Shown: one piece after another, positions 49,987 through 58,279 of the stretch
Position numbering within the stretch: position 1 is the first letter of the stretch
How the letters are laid out: every line of letters begins with the position of its first letter
NCBI RefSeq assembly: GCF_000733765.1
Contig: NZ_JPOG01000001.1
Span: 3,420,501 to 3,484,500, forward strand
Source: Algiphilus aromaticivorans DG1253
Lineage (GTDB): Bacteria > Pseudomonadota > Gammaproteobacteria > Nevskiales > Nevskiaceae
DNA length: 64,000 nt
Direction: 5' to 3'
Translations under genes and position numbers: made by a program
The notes under the pieces: generated by a model
The model's database searches: none
Told to the model about the DNA's origin: nothing
What the model saw: the letters and a program-made list of their open reading frames with translations, nothing else

Positions 49987-50646
49987 TCAGTCCCGCTTGT
50001 CCAGCCGGTAGACGCTTTCCTGCAGCGCGCTCAGTCCCTTCTGCCGGAAGCGCTCGTTGTCGGCCAGCGTGTCCTTGCGCGCCAGGCGTTCAACCGCGAA
50101 GGCCGGCTCGAAGAGCTGGTGGATCTCGCTTTCCGGCACGCTGAAGGGTGGCCCGGCCATCGCGCTCTGGTCATAGTCCAACGCAATCAGCAGGCCGCAA
50201 CAACCCGCGGGCAGCTTTTGCGTCAGCGAGGCCGCAAAGCGCCGGCGCGTTTCCGGCGGGAGCGCGATCAGCGAGGCGCGATCATAGAGCGCGTCGCAGG
50301 CGGCCAGCTGGGTGGCCGGCATGGCGAAGAAGTCGCCCACCCAGATGGCGACCCCACCTGCGCTGTAGACGGTGAAGCTGTCGCGCTGGCGGATCTCCGG
50401 CTGCAACTGCTGCTCGGAAAAGAAGTCGCGAGCTGCCTTCTCACTGAGCTCGACGCCGATGACGCTGTGCCCTCCCGCGGCCAGCCAGGCCATGTCCGGC
50501 GTCTTGCCGCAAAGTGGCACCAGCACCTGCGCTTGTCGTGGCAGTGCAAGCGCGGGCCAGTGCGCGGCGAGTAGCGGATTGCCCTCGGGCTGGTGAAAGC
50601 CGATCTCGTCGCGCGACCAGCGCTCGAGCCAGAAGTCCGGGTCCAT
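49987..50646 (-). CDS. tpm: Thiopurine S-methyltransferase
   Basis: A 219-residue SAM-dependent methyltransferase of the TPMT family, known to methylate thiopurines, and in bacteria selenium and tellurium oxyanions. Conserved features: FWLERWSRDEIGFHQPEGNPLL at the N-terminus, the SAM motif VLVPLCGKTPDMAWLAAGGHSVIGVELSE, and ALYDRASLIALPPETR. Length is normal. It is convergent with the preceding methyltransferase and divergent from the DUF202 gene. Confidence 0.92.
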   Translation of the reverse strand: MDPDFWLERWSRDEIGFHQPEGNPLLAAHWPALALPRQAQVLVPLCGKTPDMAWLAAGGHSVIGVELSEKAARDFFSEQQLQPEIRQRDSFTVYSAGGVAIWVGDFFAMPATQLAACDALYDRASLIALPPETRRRFAASLTQKLPAGCCGLLIALDYDQSAMAGPPFSVPESEIHQLFEPAFAVERLARKDTLADNERFRQKGLSALQESVYRLDKRD

Positions 50647-50731
50647 GCAGTGTCTCGATGTGGAAAAGAAAGGCGCGGTCGGGCCGCGCTGTGCTTAGCT
50701 TAGCGGTCACAGTCCTGCTGGAGCATCGGGA

Positions 50732-51103
50732 ATGTCCGATCTGAAGGATCCGCGCGTCTTCTTCGCGGCGGAGCGCACGCTGCTGGCCTGGAGCCGTACC
50801 GGCCTGGCCCTGATCGCCTTCGGCTTCATCGTCGAGCGTGCCGGCCTGCTGCTGGCGCTGCTGGCACCGGCTGGCAATGCCAGCGATCAGTCGCCGGCGC
50901 TGTTCTGGCTGGGCCTCGGTTTTCTCTTTGCCGGCGCGATCGCTACCGCGCTCTCGGCGTTGCAGTATCGCGGCGTGCTGAAGACCCTCAACCCCGACGA
51001 GATTCCGCGCGGCTACGGCGTCTGGCTGGCGCCGGTGACCAGTCTGGTTGTCGCGGCACTGGGCGTCGCGATGGCCGTCTACCTGTTGCTGCAGGGCATA
51101 TGA
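50732..51103 (+). CDS. DUF202 family (YidH-like) membrane protein
   Basis: A 123-residue protein with three predicted helices. DPRVFFAAERTLLAWSRTGLALIAFGFIVERAG is the DUF202 signature, followed by FLFAGAIATALSALQYR and a last helix VTSLVVAALGVAMAVYLLL. YidH-type proteins are inner-membrane and of unknown function. It ends in a strong hairpin shared with the convergent spy-like gene. GGAG lies upstream of the ATG. Confidence 0.9.
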   Translation: MSDLKDPRVFFAAERTLLAWSRTGLALIAFGFIVERAGLLLALLAPAGNASDQSPALFWLGLGFLFAGAIATALSALQYRGVLKTLNPDEIPRGYGVWLAPVTSLVVAALGVAMAVYLLLQGI

Positions 51104-51104
51104 G

Positions 51105-51131
51105 GCGGCGGCGCCGATCTGGCGCCGCCGC
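51105..51131. terminator. 11-bp stem-loop between convergent genes
   Basis: GCGGCGGCGCC (51105-51115) and GGCGCCGCCGC (51121-51131) form a perfect 11-bp stem with a 5-nt loop (GATCT), directly after the DUF202 stop and just before the spy-like stop on the other strand. Stem strength and position indicate a bidirectional terminator even without a long T run. Confidence 0.68.
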
Positions 51132-51139
51132 TCATTCAT

Positions 51140-51595
51140 CTATTCGCCGTGCCCGTGCCTGCGCGGTTTGCCGTCGCGCATCTTGTGCTTGTCGCGGGCC
51201 TTGGCAAGCTTGGCGCGCTGTTCCTCGGTGAGGATGCCGGCCATCAACTGGCGCTGCTCGGCGCGCGCAGTGGCGTGCTCCACCCGCAGGCTTGCGCGCT
51301 CCTCGGCGATCTTCTGCACTTCTGCGACGTAGCCGTCGGCAGTCGGGTCGAGGGCGTGCTCGGCGCTGCGCAGCTCGGCCAGCTTCTCGCGTTGTGCTTT
51401 CATCTGCGGGGCGTGCGCTTCGCGCAGCTGCTGCAGCTCGGCGCGCTGGGTGTCGCTCAGCTCCAGCCAGGCGGCCATCTTCTCGGCGCGTTCGCCGTGC
51501 ATGGCGCCGTGCTTCGGGCCGTCGCCGGCCAGCGCGGCGGTGCTGGGTCCGGCGAGCAGGCCGGCGAGCAGGAGGGCAGGGACGATTCGTTTCAT
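51140..51595 (-). CDS. Spy/CpxP-like periplasmic chaperone
   Basis: A 151-residue exported protein: signal peptide to about residue 23 (ALA-GDG), then a helical, charged, Met/Arg-rich domain (WLELSDTQRAELQQLREAHAPQMKAQREKL and RAEQRQLMAGILTEEQRAKL) that carries two LTxxQ-like motifs (LSDTQ, LTEEQ), the mark of Spy and CpxP. A His/Lys-rich tail ends it. Such proteins hold unfolded periplasmic proteins or restrain CpxA. The candidate Cpx-like box at 51682-51696 lies 86 bp upstream and a CpxRA-like pair is encoded nearby. Confidence 0.86.
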   Translation of the reverse strand: MKRIVPALLLAGLLAGPSTAALAGDGPKHGAMHGERAEKMAAWLELSDTQRAELQQLREAHAPQMKAQREKLAELRSAEHALDPTADGYVAEVQKIAEERASLRVEHATARAEQRQLMAGILTEEQRAKLAKARDKHKMRDGKPRRHGHGE

Positions 51596-51681
51596 GAGGA
51601 TGCTCCTTGTCGCATTGGGGCGGGATGCCCTTTCGGTGTCGCCATCCTGCGCCGTCGCGCGGTCACATTGGGTAGCGCCGC

Positions 51682-51696
51682 GTAAGGATTCGTCAC
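51682..51696. promoter_or_regulatory. Candidate Cpx-like regulator box upstream of the spy-like gene
   Basis: GTAAG-GATTC-GTCAC matches GTAAA-CATTT-GTCAC at 52174-52188 in pattern (GTAAR-N5-GTCAC, same strand). The known CpxR consensus is GTAAA-N5-GTAAA. Two copies near genes of one functional set, and none noticed elsewhere by eye, argue for a shared response-regulator site. Confidence 0.5.
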
Positions 51697-51738
51697 GAAA
51701 TCGCGGCAGTGTGTCCGGCGTCAGCGTGAGCGTCAGCG

Positions 51739-52134
51739 TCAGCGCCGGCGCAGTGCCGCGCCGGCAATGGCCGCGCCGACAAGCTCTGTCGCCACGAAGA
51801 TGGCCAGCGCCGGCGGCGCGCCGCGGCCGAGCAGCAGATAGAGCAGCAGCACCGCCACGACGATGCGGCCCACCGCATCTGTCGCGGCAAGCCACGGCTC
51901 CGGCCGCCAGACGCGGATACCGTTCCAGAGCGCACCCAGTACGCCGCTGAGATGACAGCCAACGACGGCCGCCATCGAAAGCGGTAGCAGCGCGCTGGCA
52001 TCGCCCAGCAGCCCGAAGCCGCTGAGCAGCAGTGCCAGCCAGCGCTCGCCTAGCACCGGCACGGCCAGCGGCAGCGTCATCGCCAGATCGAGTATTGCCA
52101 CCGCGCGTACCGCCTGCCGCCCTCTTCCCGTCAT
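51739..52134 (-). CDS. Small membrane protein next to the Cpx-like genes
   Basis: A 131-residue inner-membrane protein with four predicted helices (VAILDLAMTLPLAVPVL, LLSGFGLLGDASALLPLSMAAVVGCHLSGVLGALW, AVGRIVVAVLLLYLLL and LAIFVATELVGAAIAGAAL). No family was recognised. It lies between the spy-like gene and the response regulator, divergent from the latter, and could be controlled by the box at 52174-52188. Confidence 0.72.
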   Translation of the reverse strand: MTGRGRQAVRAVAILDLAMTLPLAVPVLGERWLALLLSGFGLLGDASALLPLSMAAVVGCHLSGVLGALWNGIRVWRPEPWLAATDAVGRIVVAVLLLYLLLGRGAPPALAIFVATELVGAAIAGAALRRR

Positions 52135-52173
52135 GGCTTTGTCTCCGCGTTCTCGCTGTTATCCGGCAGCAGC

Positions 52174-52188
52174 GTAAACATTTGTCAC
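52174..52188. promoter_or_regulatory. Candidate Cpx-like box in the divergent promoter region
   Basis: GTAAA-CATTT-GTCAC lies 40 bp before the response-regulator ATG and 39 bp upstream of the divergent membrane-protein start. Its first half equals the CpxR half-site GTAAA. Autoregulation of the two-component operon is the likely role; this is inference from pattern and position. Confidence 0.55.
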
Positions 52189-52228
52189 ACCCGCGCGCTG
52201 GCTGGCTGTCGCGCGCCACAATGGCGGT

Positions 52229-52930
52229 ATGTCCGCAGCTCCGCCCGTACCGCGCATTCTGCTCGCCGACGACGACCGCGAGTTCTGCGCCCTGCTGCGC
52301 GAGTATCTCGAGCAGCAGGGCTTTGCCGTGGACATGGTGCACGACGGCGAGGCGGCGTTGGCCGCCGTCCGGGCCGAGCCGCCGGCGGCGATGGTGCTGG
52401 ACGTGATGATGCCCAAGCGTGATGGCTTTGCGGTGTTGCAGGCGCTGCGTCCGGAGCACGCCGTGCCCGTGCTCATGCTCACGGCCTGCGGTGAGGACAT
52501 CGACCGCATCGTCGGCCTGGAAATGGGCGCCGACGACTATCTCGCCAAGCCAGCAAACCCGCGCGAGCTGGTGGCACGGCTGCGCGCCATCCTGCGGCGC
52601 ACGCAGGGCACCAGCGACGCGCCTGCCCGGCTTGAGCTGGGCGATCTGCGTGTCGATACGGCAGCGATGCAGGCCACCCAGGCTGGCACGACGTTGTCGC
52701 TGACCGGCGCCGAACTCGCGGTGCTGACCGAGCTACTGAGGCAAGCCGGTCAGGTCATCAGCCGCGAGGCGCTCTGCGAAGGGGCGCTGTCGCGCCGGTT
52801 GGGCTACAGCGATCGCAGCATCGATATGCACGTCAGTCGACTGCGCGCCAAGCTGGGCGAGCACCCGGACGGCAGCACGCGCATCCGCGCCCTGCGCAAT
52901 CGCGGCTACTGCTACACGGTGCCGGCGTGA
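52229..52930 (+). CDS. OmpR-family response regulator, CpxR-like
   Basis: A 233-residue response regulator. The receiver domain (8-120) has the acidic pair LLADDDREF, the phospho-acceptor Asp in MVLDVMMPKRDGF, the Thr in LMLTACG and the Lys in YLAKPANPRELV. The C-terminal winged helix (130-230) carries LSLTGAELAVLTELLRQAGQVISREALCE and YSDRSIDMHVSRLRAKLG. CpxR is the closest well-known relative in order and motifs. It overlaps the histidine kinase start by 4 bp (GTGA). Confidence 0.9.
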   Translation: MSAAPPVPRILLADDDREFCALLREYLEQQGFAVDMVHDGEAALAAVRAEPPAAMVLDVMMPKRDGFAVLQALRPEHAVPVLMLTACGEDIDRIVGLEMGADDYLAKPANPRELVARLRAILRRTQGTSDAPARLELGDLRVDTAAMQATQAGTTLSLTGAELAVLTELLRQAGQVISREALCEGALSRRLGYSDRSIDMHVSRLRAKLGEHPDGSTRIRALRNRGYCYTVPA

Positions 52931-54249
52931 AGCTCTTCCCGCGCCTGCTGCTGGGCTTTCTCGCCGCCAATCTGTTGACGGTTCTGGCGGTGTTGTTGCT
53001 GAGCACCGCTTGGTGGGCGCTGTCCTATTCCGCAGGGGACGCGCGGTGCGACGGCGAGCAGGCGGCGCAGATTCTGGAGCGCGAAGGCCCGCAGGCGCTA
53101 CGTCTCTGGCTGCGGCAGCACCGTCGCGAGGCCGGCGTTTTCGCCATGCTGCTCGATGCCGACGGGGGCAGTCTGCTGGGTGGCCGGCGCGGACCGCCAT
53201 TGCCGCCGGCGCTGCGTGAGCTGCCGGGATCCCACGGCGACGGTTGGATGGCGCGGTTGGTCGGTGAGCGCGTGCGCAGCGTCACGATTCGAGGCGCCGG
53301 TGCAGAAGCGTATCGCTGGGTGGCGGTGGTGCCGCCGCCGAGTCCGCTGCAGTCGCCGCTGCTTGGCGCGTTCATCCAGATTCTGATCGGCGCCTTCATC
53401 ATCGTGGCTGCGGCTTACTGGCTGGCGCGCTCGATCAGTCGCCCGATCCGCCAGTTGCAGCGCGCCAGTGGTGCGACCTCGGGCGGTGGCGCCGCGCCGG
53501 ATTTCCCGCCGCGCCTATTGTCTCGTCGTGACGAGCTGGGCGATCTGGCGCGTGCGCAGCGTGCCATGACGCAGCGCCAGGGTGAGCTGCTGCAGACCCA
53601 GCGCCAACTGTTGCGCGACGTCTCGCACGAGCTGCGCTCGCCGTTGGCCCGGCTGCGCCTGGCAAGCGAGTTGGCGCGCGATGCGCCGAAGCCGGTGCAT
53701 TTCGACCGCATCGCGCGCGAGACCGAGCGCCTCGACGCGCTCATCGGTCGCATTCTGCTGCTGCAGCGCCTCGAAAGCCCGGAGCATGCCGCTTCCGCGC
53801 AGCGCATCAGCGTGGCCGGAATCGTCGCGCCGCTGTGCGAGGACGTTGCCTTCGAGGCGCAGGCCGCCGGCGTCGCGCTGCACCTTCCCGAGTGGCAGGA
53901 GGTCGCGCGCGACGGTGATCCGGACTGGTTGCGCGCAGCCTTCGAGAACATCCTGCGCAATGCACTGCGCCACTCGCCCGCCGGCGGGACCATCGTCGTG
54001 ACGCAGCAGCTCACAAGCATGGACGAGATCGTGACCATCCGCGACAGCGGGCCGGGTGTCGAAACCGCGTTGCTGGAGCGCATCTTCGAGCCCTTCGTGC
54101 GCGTGTCCGCGGCCCGCGAGGCCGAAAGCGGCGGACACGGCGTCGGGCTGGCCATCGCCCGGCGCGCGGTGGCGCGGCACGGCGGCAGCGTCACCGCCCG
54201 CAACGCCGAGCCACACGGCTTGGTCGTCGAAGTTCGCCTGCCGCGCTAG
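52927..54249 (+). CDS. Sensor histidine kinase, CpxA-like
   Basis: A 440-residue membrane kinase: helix at about 5-32, a periplasmic sensor of about 115 residues, a second helix at 150-168 (ILIGAFIIVAAAYWLA), a HAMP linker (RSISRPIRQLQRAS), the H-box LLRDVSHELRSPLARLRLA, and an HATPase domain with N-box ENILRNALRHSPAGG and G boxes DSGPGV and GGHGVGLAIARR. The size and order match CpxA. With the upstream regulator and the Spy-like protein it should sense envelope stress. The start is GTG. Confidence 0.92.
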   Translation: MKLFPRLLLGFLAANLLTVLAVLLLSTAWWALSYSAGDARCDGEQAAQILEREGPQALRLWLRQHRREAGVFAMLLDADGGSLLGGRRGPPLPPALRELPGSHGDGWMARLVGERVRSVTIRGAGAEAYRWVAVVPPPSPLQSPLLGAFIQILIGAFIIVAAAYWLARSISRPIRQLQRASGATSGGGAAPDFPPRLLSRRDELGDLARAQRAMTQRQGELLQTQRQLLRDVSHELRSPLARLRLASELARDAPKPVHFDRIARETERLDALIGRILLLQRLESPEHAASAQRISVAGIVAPLCEDVAFEAQAAGVALHLPEWQEVARDGDPDWLRAAFENILRNALRHSPAGGTIVVTQQLTSMDEIVTIRDSGPGVETALLERIFEPFVRVSAAREAESGGHGVGLAIARRAVARHGGSVTARNAEPHGLVVEVRLPR

Positions 54250-55937
54250 CGGCGCCATCGCGCGAGCTGCTGCCACAGCCAGCCCGAAGCTTGCTCCACG
54301 CCGTCGAGCACATAGGCGCTGTCGCTGGGGTCGTGCAGCGTGGTCTCCAGTAGACGCTGATGGCCTTCCTCGATGCTGATCAGCAGCTCATCGCCGACGG
54401 CCAGGGTGGTTTCCACGTCGGGCAGGAGGACGGGTTCTTCCTCACCGCGCCGCAGCATCAGCGTCAGGGCGGGCAAGAGATGTGTGCGGTCGCGAGGATC
54501 GCGCAGCAGCGTATCCAGCGTGATGCGCTGGCCGGCCAGCAGGCGCCGGTGCAGCATCGGCGCCTCGCTGGCATTGATGCGCAGTGACCAGGTAACGGGC
54601 GTGCGCTCGCCGCAGCGCGCGCGTACCTGCTCCAGCGTGGCTGCGGCGCGCGGCTCGTCCTCGCTGCGCATGCGTGCGAGGAAGTCGGCCAGCAGCGGCT
54701 CGTGGATCAGCGGCAGCATGCGCCACACCGTCATGCGGTTGACCTCCATAATCAGGTCGATATGCGCGGCCTTGTAGATGGTGCCGTCGGCGCGAAAATC
54801 CTGGCGGGCGATGACGTAGATGTCGGGATTGAGCGCGCGCGCGGTCATTACCGCAGACAGCGTGTTGGGGTCGGAATCGAGCCCACAGGCAATGCCGTCG
54901 GCCGTCTCAATGCCGGCCTCGCGCAGCGGCCCGGCGACTGTGCCACGTCCAACGACGCCCCCTGTCGGCACCTTGGCGGGATTGCTGTCGATGACGGTGA
55001 CGCGATTGCCGGCTTCCTCCAGCGCGCTGGCGGTGGCCTGACCGAAGCGACCGTAGCCGCAGACGATCCAGTGGCCGCGCGGTGGCGGCGGTGGTGCTTC
55101 GCGCTCGTAGCCCGGAAGGCTGATCAGCCAAGCGTGCAGCAGGTGCAGGCTTGGCCGTGTCTGCGTCATCAGCAGATGCTCGCCGAACACCGAATAGGCG
55201 TGGATGACGTAGTCAGTGTCGAAGGAGCTGAGGTTGTCGGCAGCTTCGTTGGTGCCGGCGCGAGCGATGACGCGCAGTTCGGGGCGCATCAGCTTGGCAG
55301 TGACCGAGATGCGGATGTTGTCGTCGTTGTCGTCGGTCATCGCCACGACGCCCTGGCACAGGCGGCGGCGCATGCCGGATTCGAGCAGGTGCAGTGTTTC
55401 GCTGGCATTGCCGCACAGCGCCGGGATACGCGGGCCGAAGCTCTCGACCCGTAGCTGGCTGATGGCCGACTCGCGCCGGTCGAGCAGTACCACCTGTACA
55501 TCGCGGCGCACCAGCGCGTTGAGAAGCAACTTACCGGTCTCCCCGTAGCCGCAGATGATCCAGAACGGTTGATTGATACGCCGGACGGCGCGCACGAAGC
55601 GGGCCTCGGCCACGGCGTTGCGGAAGCTGTCCTCCTGCACCAGCGCGAAGATGCGGCCGATGGCGTAGAGCCAGGCCGTCACCGTCAGGAAGATGCAGAG
55701 CGTGACCCAGAGCCGCTGCGCCGGCGTGAAGGGATGCGGGATTTCGCCGAAGCCGATCGTCGAGCCCATGTAGGAGACGAAGTAGAAGGCGTGCAGGAAA
55801 TCGAATCGCCAGGGTTGGCCGTCGCCATCCACGCCCGGAATGAGCACCAGCCCGCCCACCGATACGGCATAGGCGCCGATCAGCACCAGCAGCGGCGTGC
55901 GCAGACGCCGCAGGACCAGCCAGAAGATGGTGTCCAC
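54246..55937 (-). CDS. Potassium channel with two RCK (TrkA-N) domains
   Basis: A 563-residue protein. Two membrane helices (about 10-32 and 70-95) flank a pore loop with selectivity filter TIGFGEIP, a variant of TxGYGD with Glu in place of the final Asp. Two Rossmann RCK domains follow: FWIICGYGETGKLLLNALVRRDVQVVLLD (from 129) and HWIVCGYGRFGQATASALEEAGNRVTVID (from 297), then a TrkA-C-like region to the end. It should be a ligand-gated K+ channel. The start is GTG. The next gene upstream on the same strand is DUF6394, probably in one operon. Confidence 0.9.
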   Translation of the reverse strand: MDTIFWLVLRRLRTPLLVLIGAYAVSVGGLVLIPGVDGDGQPWRFDFLHAFYFVSYMGSTIGFGEIPHPFTPAQRLWVTLCIFLTVTAWLYAIGRIFALVQEDSFRNAVAEARFVRAVRRINQPFWIICGYGETGKLLLNALVRRDVQVVLLDRRESAISQLRVESFGPRIPALCGNASETLHLLESGMRRRLCQGVVAMTDDNDDNIRISVTAKLMRPELRVIARAGTNEAADNLSSFDTDYVIHAYSVFGEHLLMTQTRPSLHLLHAWLISLPGYEREAPPPPPRGHWIVCGYGRFGQATASALEEAGNRVTVIDSNPAKVPTGGVVGRGTVAGPLREAGIETADGIACGLDSDPNTLSAVMTARALNPDIYVIARQDFRADGTIYKAAHIDLIMEVNRMTVWRMLPLIHEPLLADFLARMRSEDEPRAAATLEQVRARCGERTPVTWSLRINASEAPMLHRRLLAGQRITLDTLLRDPRDRTHLLPALTLMLRRGEEEPVLLPDVETTLAVGDELLISIEEGHQRLLETTLHDPSDSAYVLDGVEQASGWLWQQLARWRR

Positions 55938-55943
55938 GGCCGT

Positions 55944-56327
55944 CTACCGGCGCAGTGTGAAGCTCTCGATGATCAGGATCGTGACCGAAGCGATATTGGC
56001 CAGCAGTGCGCCGGCTGCAAGCGACACCACGCTGGCAATTACCTCCGGGGTTGTTCCCACATCAAGCACCTGCGTCGCGATGCCCCAGACCAGCGCCGCG
56101 GCGATGAGTTGCAGATCCGCCACCAGACTCGCCGCCAGCAGCAGCGCGCCGATGTGCGAGCGGTCACCGAGCTTGAGCACGGTCGCGATCAGGCTTACCA
56201 CCAGTGCGGCGAAGAGCTCATAGGCGTGGTGGTGTTCCGGGTTGCCGATCTCGCCGAGCACGAAGCCGAAGTTCAGCGTCAGCGCCAGCAGCACGAAGAA
56301 GCCGAAGACGACCTTTTCCGTATTCAT
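55944..56327 (-). CDS. DUF6394 family membrane protein
   Basis: A 127-residue protein with four hydrophobic helices. VVFGFFVLLALTLNFGFVLGEIGNPEHHHAYELFAALVVSLIATVLK and SHIGALLLAASLVADLQLIAAALVW match DUF6394 as I recall it. It ends 6 bp before the potassium channel start, so it is translated with it and may be an accessory subunit. No experimental function is known to me. Confidence 0.84.
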   Translation of the reverse strand: MNTEKVVFGFFVLLALTLNFGFVLGEIGNPEHHHAYELFAALVVSLIATVLKLGDRSHIGALLLAASLVADLQLIAAALVWGIATQVLDVGTTPEVIASVVSLAAGALLANIASVTILIIESFTLRR

Positions 56328-56422
56328 TCCCTGATCTCCTCCCGAAGGGTTGCCGCGGGACCGGCGGCTCCGGGAGTCAGGTTAAACCGGCTTCGCGCCG
56401 AGTGCTGTGGACGCGGGATCGT

Positions 56423-57916
56423 TCAGAGGCGGTCGCCGAAGCGGTTCACGGCGTTCAAACGCTGGCCATCGGGATCCGGCGATGCATCGCCCGGTATCCA
56501 CGCTGTCATGCACTGCCGATCGAGCACACAGGGATCGGTGAGTGCTTCGAGAAATGCGACGAGGGCGTCCACGTCGCGCGTGGCCAGTGTTACGACCGGC
56601 AGCCTCGAGTCGCCGCTGCCGCGTGCGGCCTGCAGATGGTCCAGCGCCGCCTCGGTGTGGGCGCGGGCGCGCGGATAAATCTGCTCGCCGTTGCCGTCGA
56701 ACTGGTCGAGCTGCCCCAGGCCGAAGTGGAAGGCGGCCACGGCGCTGTGTGCGTCCAGGTGGTGCAGCACCGTCTCGCGCAGGCTGTCGTAGGCACCGGC
56801 GTGACCGAAGGGGCCGGTGACGGCGACGTTCAGCAGCGTCGGCGTGCGGAAGGCGAAGCGCTCGGCGGCAATGCCGGTCTCGCGGTAGCGGCCGAAGTCG
56901 CCGTCGACGTCGTCGCCCTTGCCGGGCCCGATCTGGGGCATGGCGATGTTGTGAAAATCCTCGTCGGTGAAGAAATCGCCGCTGTGGCAGCTCGCGCAGC
57001 CCGCGCCGCCGGCCTCCGGCGCGCGGAAGAAGACGAGGGCGCCGCGCTTCTGTTGATCGTCGAGCGCGCTCGTATCGCCCTGTACGTAATCGCGCCAGGG
57101 TGTTGCGACGAAGGTCTGCGAGCGCTGATAGGCGGCCAGCGCCTCGGCGATGTTGGCGTAGGTGATCAGGCTTTCGGCGGGCTCATCGCTGCCGAAGGCG
57201 GCGCGGAAAGCGGTCAGCCACTGGCTGCCGGGCAGCTCCGCCTGTGCGTTGCCGTAGCCGCCCAGCCGCTCCGCGAGATGCCGGCGCACGTCGGCGTTGT
57301 TTCCGCTCGCCTCGAAATGCTCGCCGCGCATCTCCTCCATGGAGGTCACCGGGAAGCGCGCCTGCGCGGCCAGCAGATCGATGCCGGCCGCCGGGTCGGC
57401 GCTGCCCAGCGCGACGTCCGGGGTGCGGATGCCGCTGCCGCGCCCCGCCATGCCGGCTTCCTTGCCCAGGCTCTCGACGCGGCCGTCGAGGAAGAGGTAC
57501 TGGTCCCAGAGGGCGGTGTTGAAGGTGGTGGGCGCGTTGCGCGGCACGGTGGGCTGGGCGCCGGGGTGGCGCCGTCCCGGGCCGAGCAGATCGGGATCCA
57601 CGGCGCCGACCCCGATCGAGAGCGAAAGATCGTCGCCGCCGCCTAGCATGGGGTGGTGGCAGCTCACGCAGGCGGCGTCGCTGTCACCGCCGAGCGCCTT
57701 GCTGAAGAAGAGCTGCATGCCGAGCTGTGCCAGCGGATCGTCAATGCCCGGAAGCTGACGACCGGCGCCGGGATCGCCGCTGAGTCCGCGCGCTTGGATC
57801 TCCGCGTGCAGTGCAGCGTCGACGCTGGATTCCCCGCCCTGGCCGCGCGTGGCGACCCCGTCACAGGCCGCCAGTAGCGCAGCTGCGCCGAGCGCCACGA
57901 TGATCTTGGTATGCAT
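56423..57916 (-). CDS. Di-heme cytochrome c peroxidase / MauG-family lipoprotein
   Basis: A 497-residue exported protein: signal and lipobox LLAAC (residues 14-18), then two c-type haem sites, CVSCHH near residue 85 and CASCHS near 305, with the peroxidase motif RNAPTTFNTALWDQYLFLDGR after the first and FRTPTLLNVAVTGPFGHAGAYDSL after the second. Bacterial CcpA proteins are shorter (about 330 residues); the extra sequence and motif set suit the MauG/MbnH-like branch, which oxidises protein or other substrates. It is divergent from alkB, but no functional link is known. Confidence 0.88.
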   Translation of the reverse strand: MHTKIIVALGAAALLAACDGVATRGQGGESSVDAALHAEIQARGLSGDPGAGRQLPGIDDPLAQLGMQLFFSKALGGDSDAACVSCHHPMLGGGDDLSLSIGVGAVDPDLLGPGRRHPGAQPTVPRNAPTTFNTALWDQYLFLDGRVESLGKEAGMAGRGSGIRTPDVALGSADPAAGIDLLAAQARFPVTSMEEMRGEHFEASGNNADVRRHLAERLGGYGNAQAELPGSQWLTAFRAAFGSDEPAESLITYANIAEALAAYQRSQTFVATPWRDYVQGDTSALDDQQKRGALVFFRAPEAGGAGCASCHSGDFFTDEDFHNIAMPQIGPGKGDDVDGDFGRYRETGIAAERFAFRTPTLLNVAVTGPFGHAGAYDSLRETVLHHLDAHSAVAAFHFGLGQLDQFDGNGEQIYPRARAHTEAALDHLQAARGSGDSRLPVVTLATRDVDALVAFLEALTDPCVLDRQCMTAWIPGDASPDPDGQRLNAVNRFGDRL

Positions 57917-58279
57917 GATGCTGCGCTTTCCCTTGTCGCGATGATGAGCAGTGCGCAGCCAGTTCGCTGATGCACGGCAACAGAATAGGGCGCCGGCTGA
58001 AGGGCGGGGATGGGGTGTGTCGGCTGGGCGCTACCTTCGGTCGGTTTCGGGCGGCGTCACCGCGATCGCCCGCAGGTTTAAGGGCCCAGAACGAGGTTGC
58101 GGATTGCCGAGGCGTCGGCCTTGGGGGCAAAACCTTCCTTTAGAAAGGCGAGCATTGCCGGCCATAGCGTTCCAATAGCGTCAACAAACAGCTGCCCGTG
58201 GCCGGTGTGATGCTTCCATGCATTGCATGCCGATTCGCGGCGGCTCGTGGTGACCGCAACATGGTGAATGGGTGGAATT
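57917..58279. other. Intergenic region between the di-heme peroxidase gene and alkB
   Basis: About 360 bp without a convincing gene. It should contain the promoter of the divergent peroxidase gene and the alkane-inducible promoter of alkB. No clear inverted repeat for an AlkS-type activator could be picked out by eye. Confidence 0.5.
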
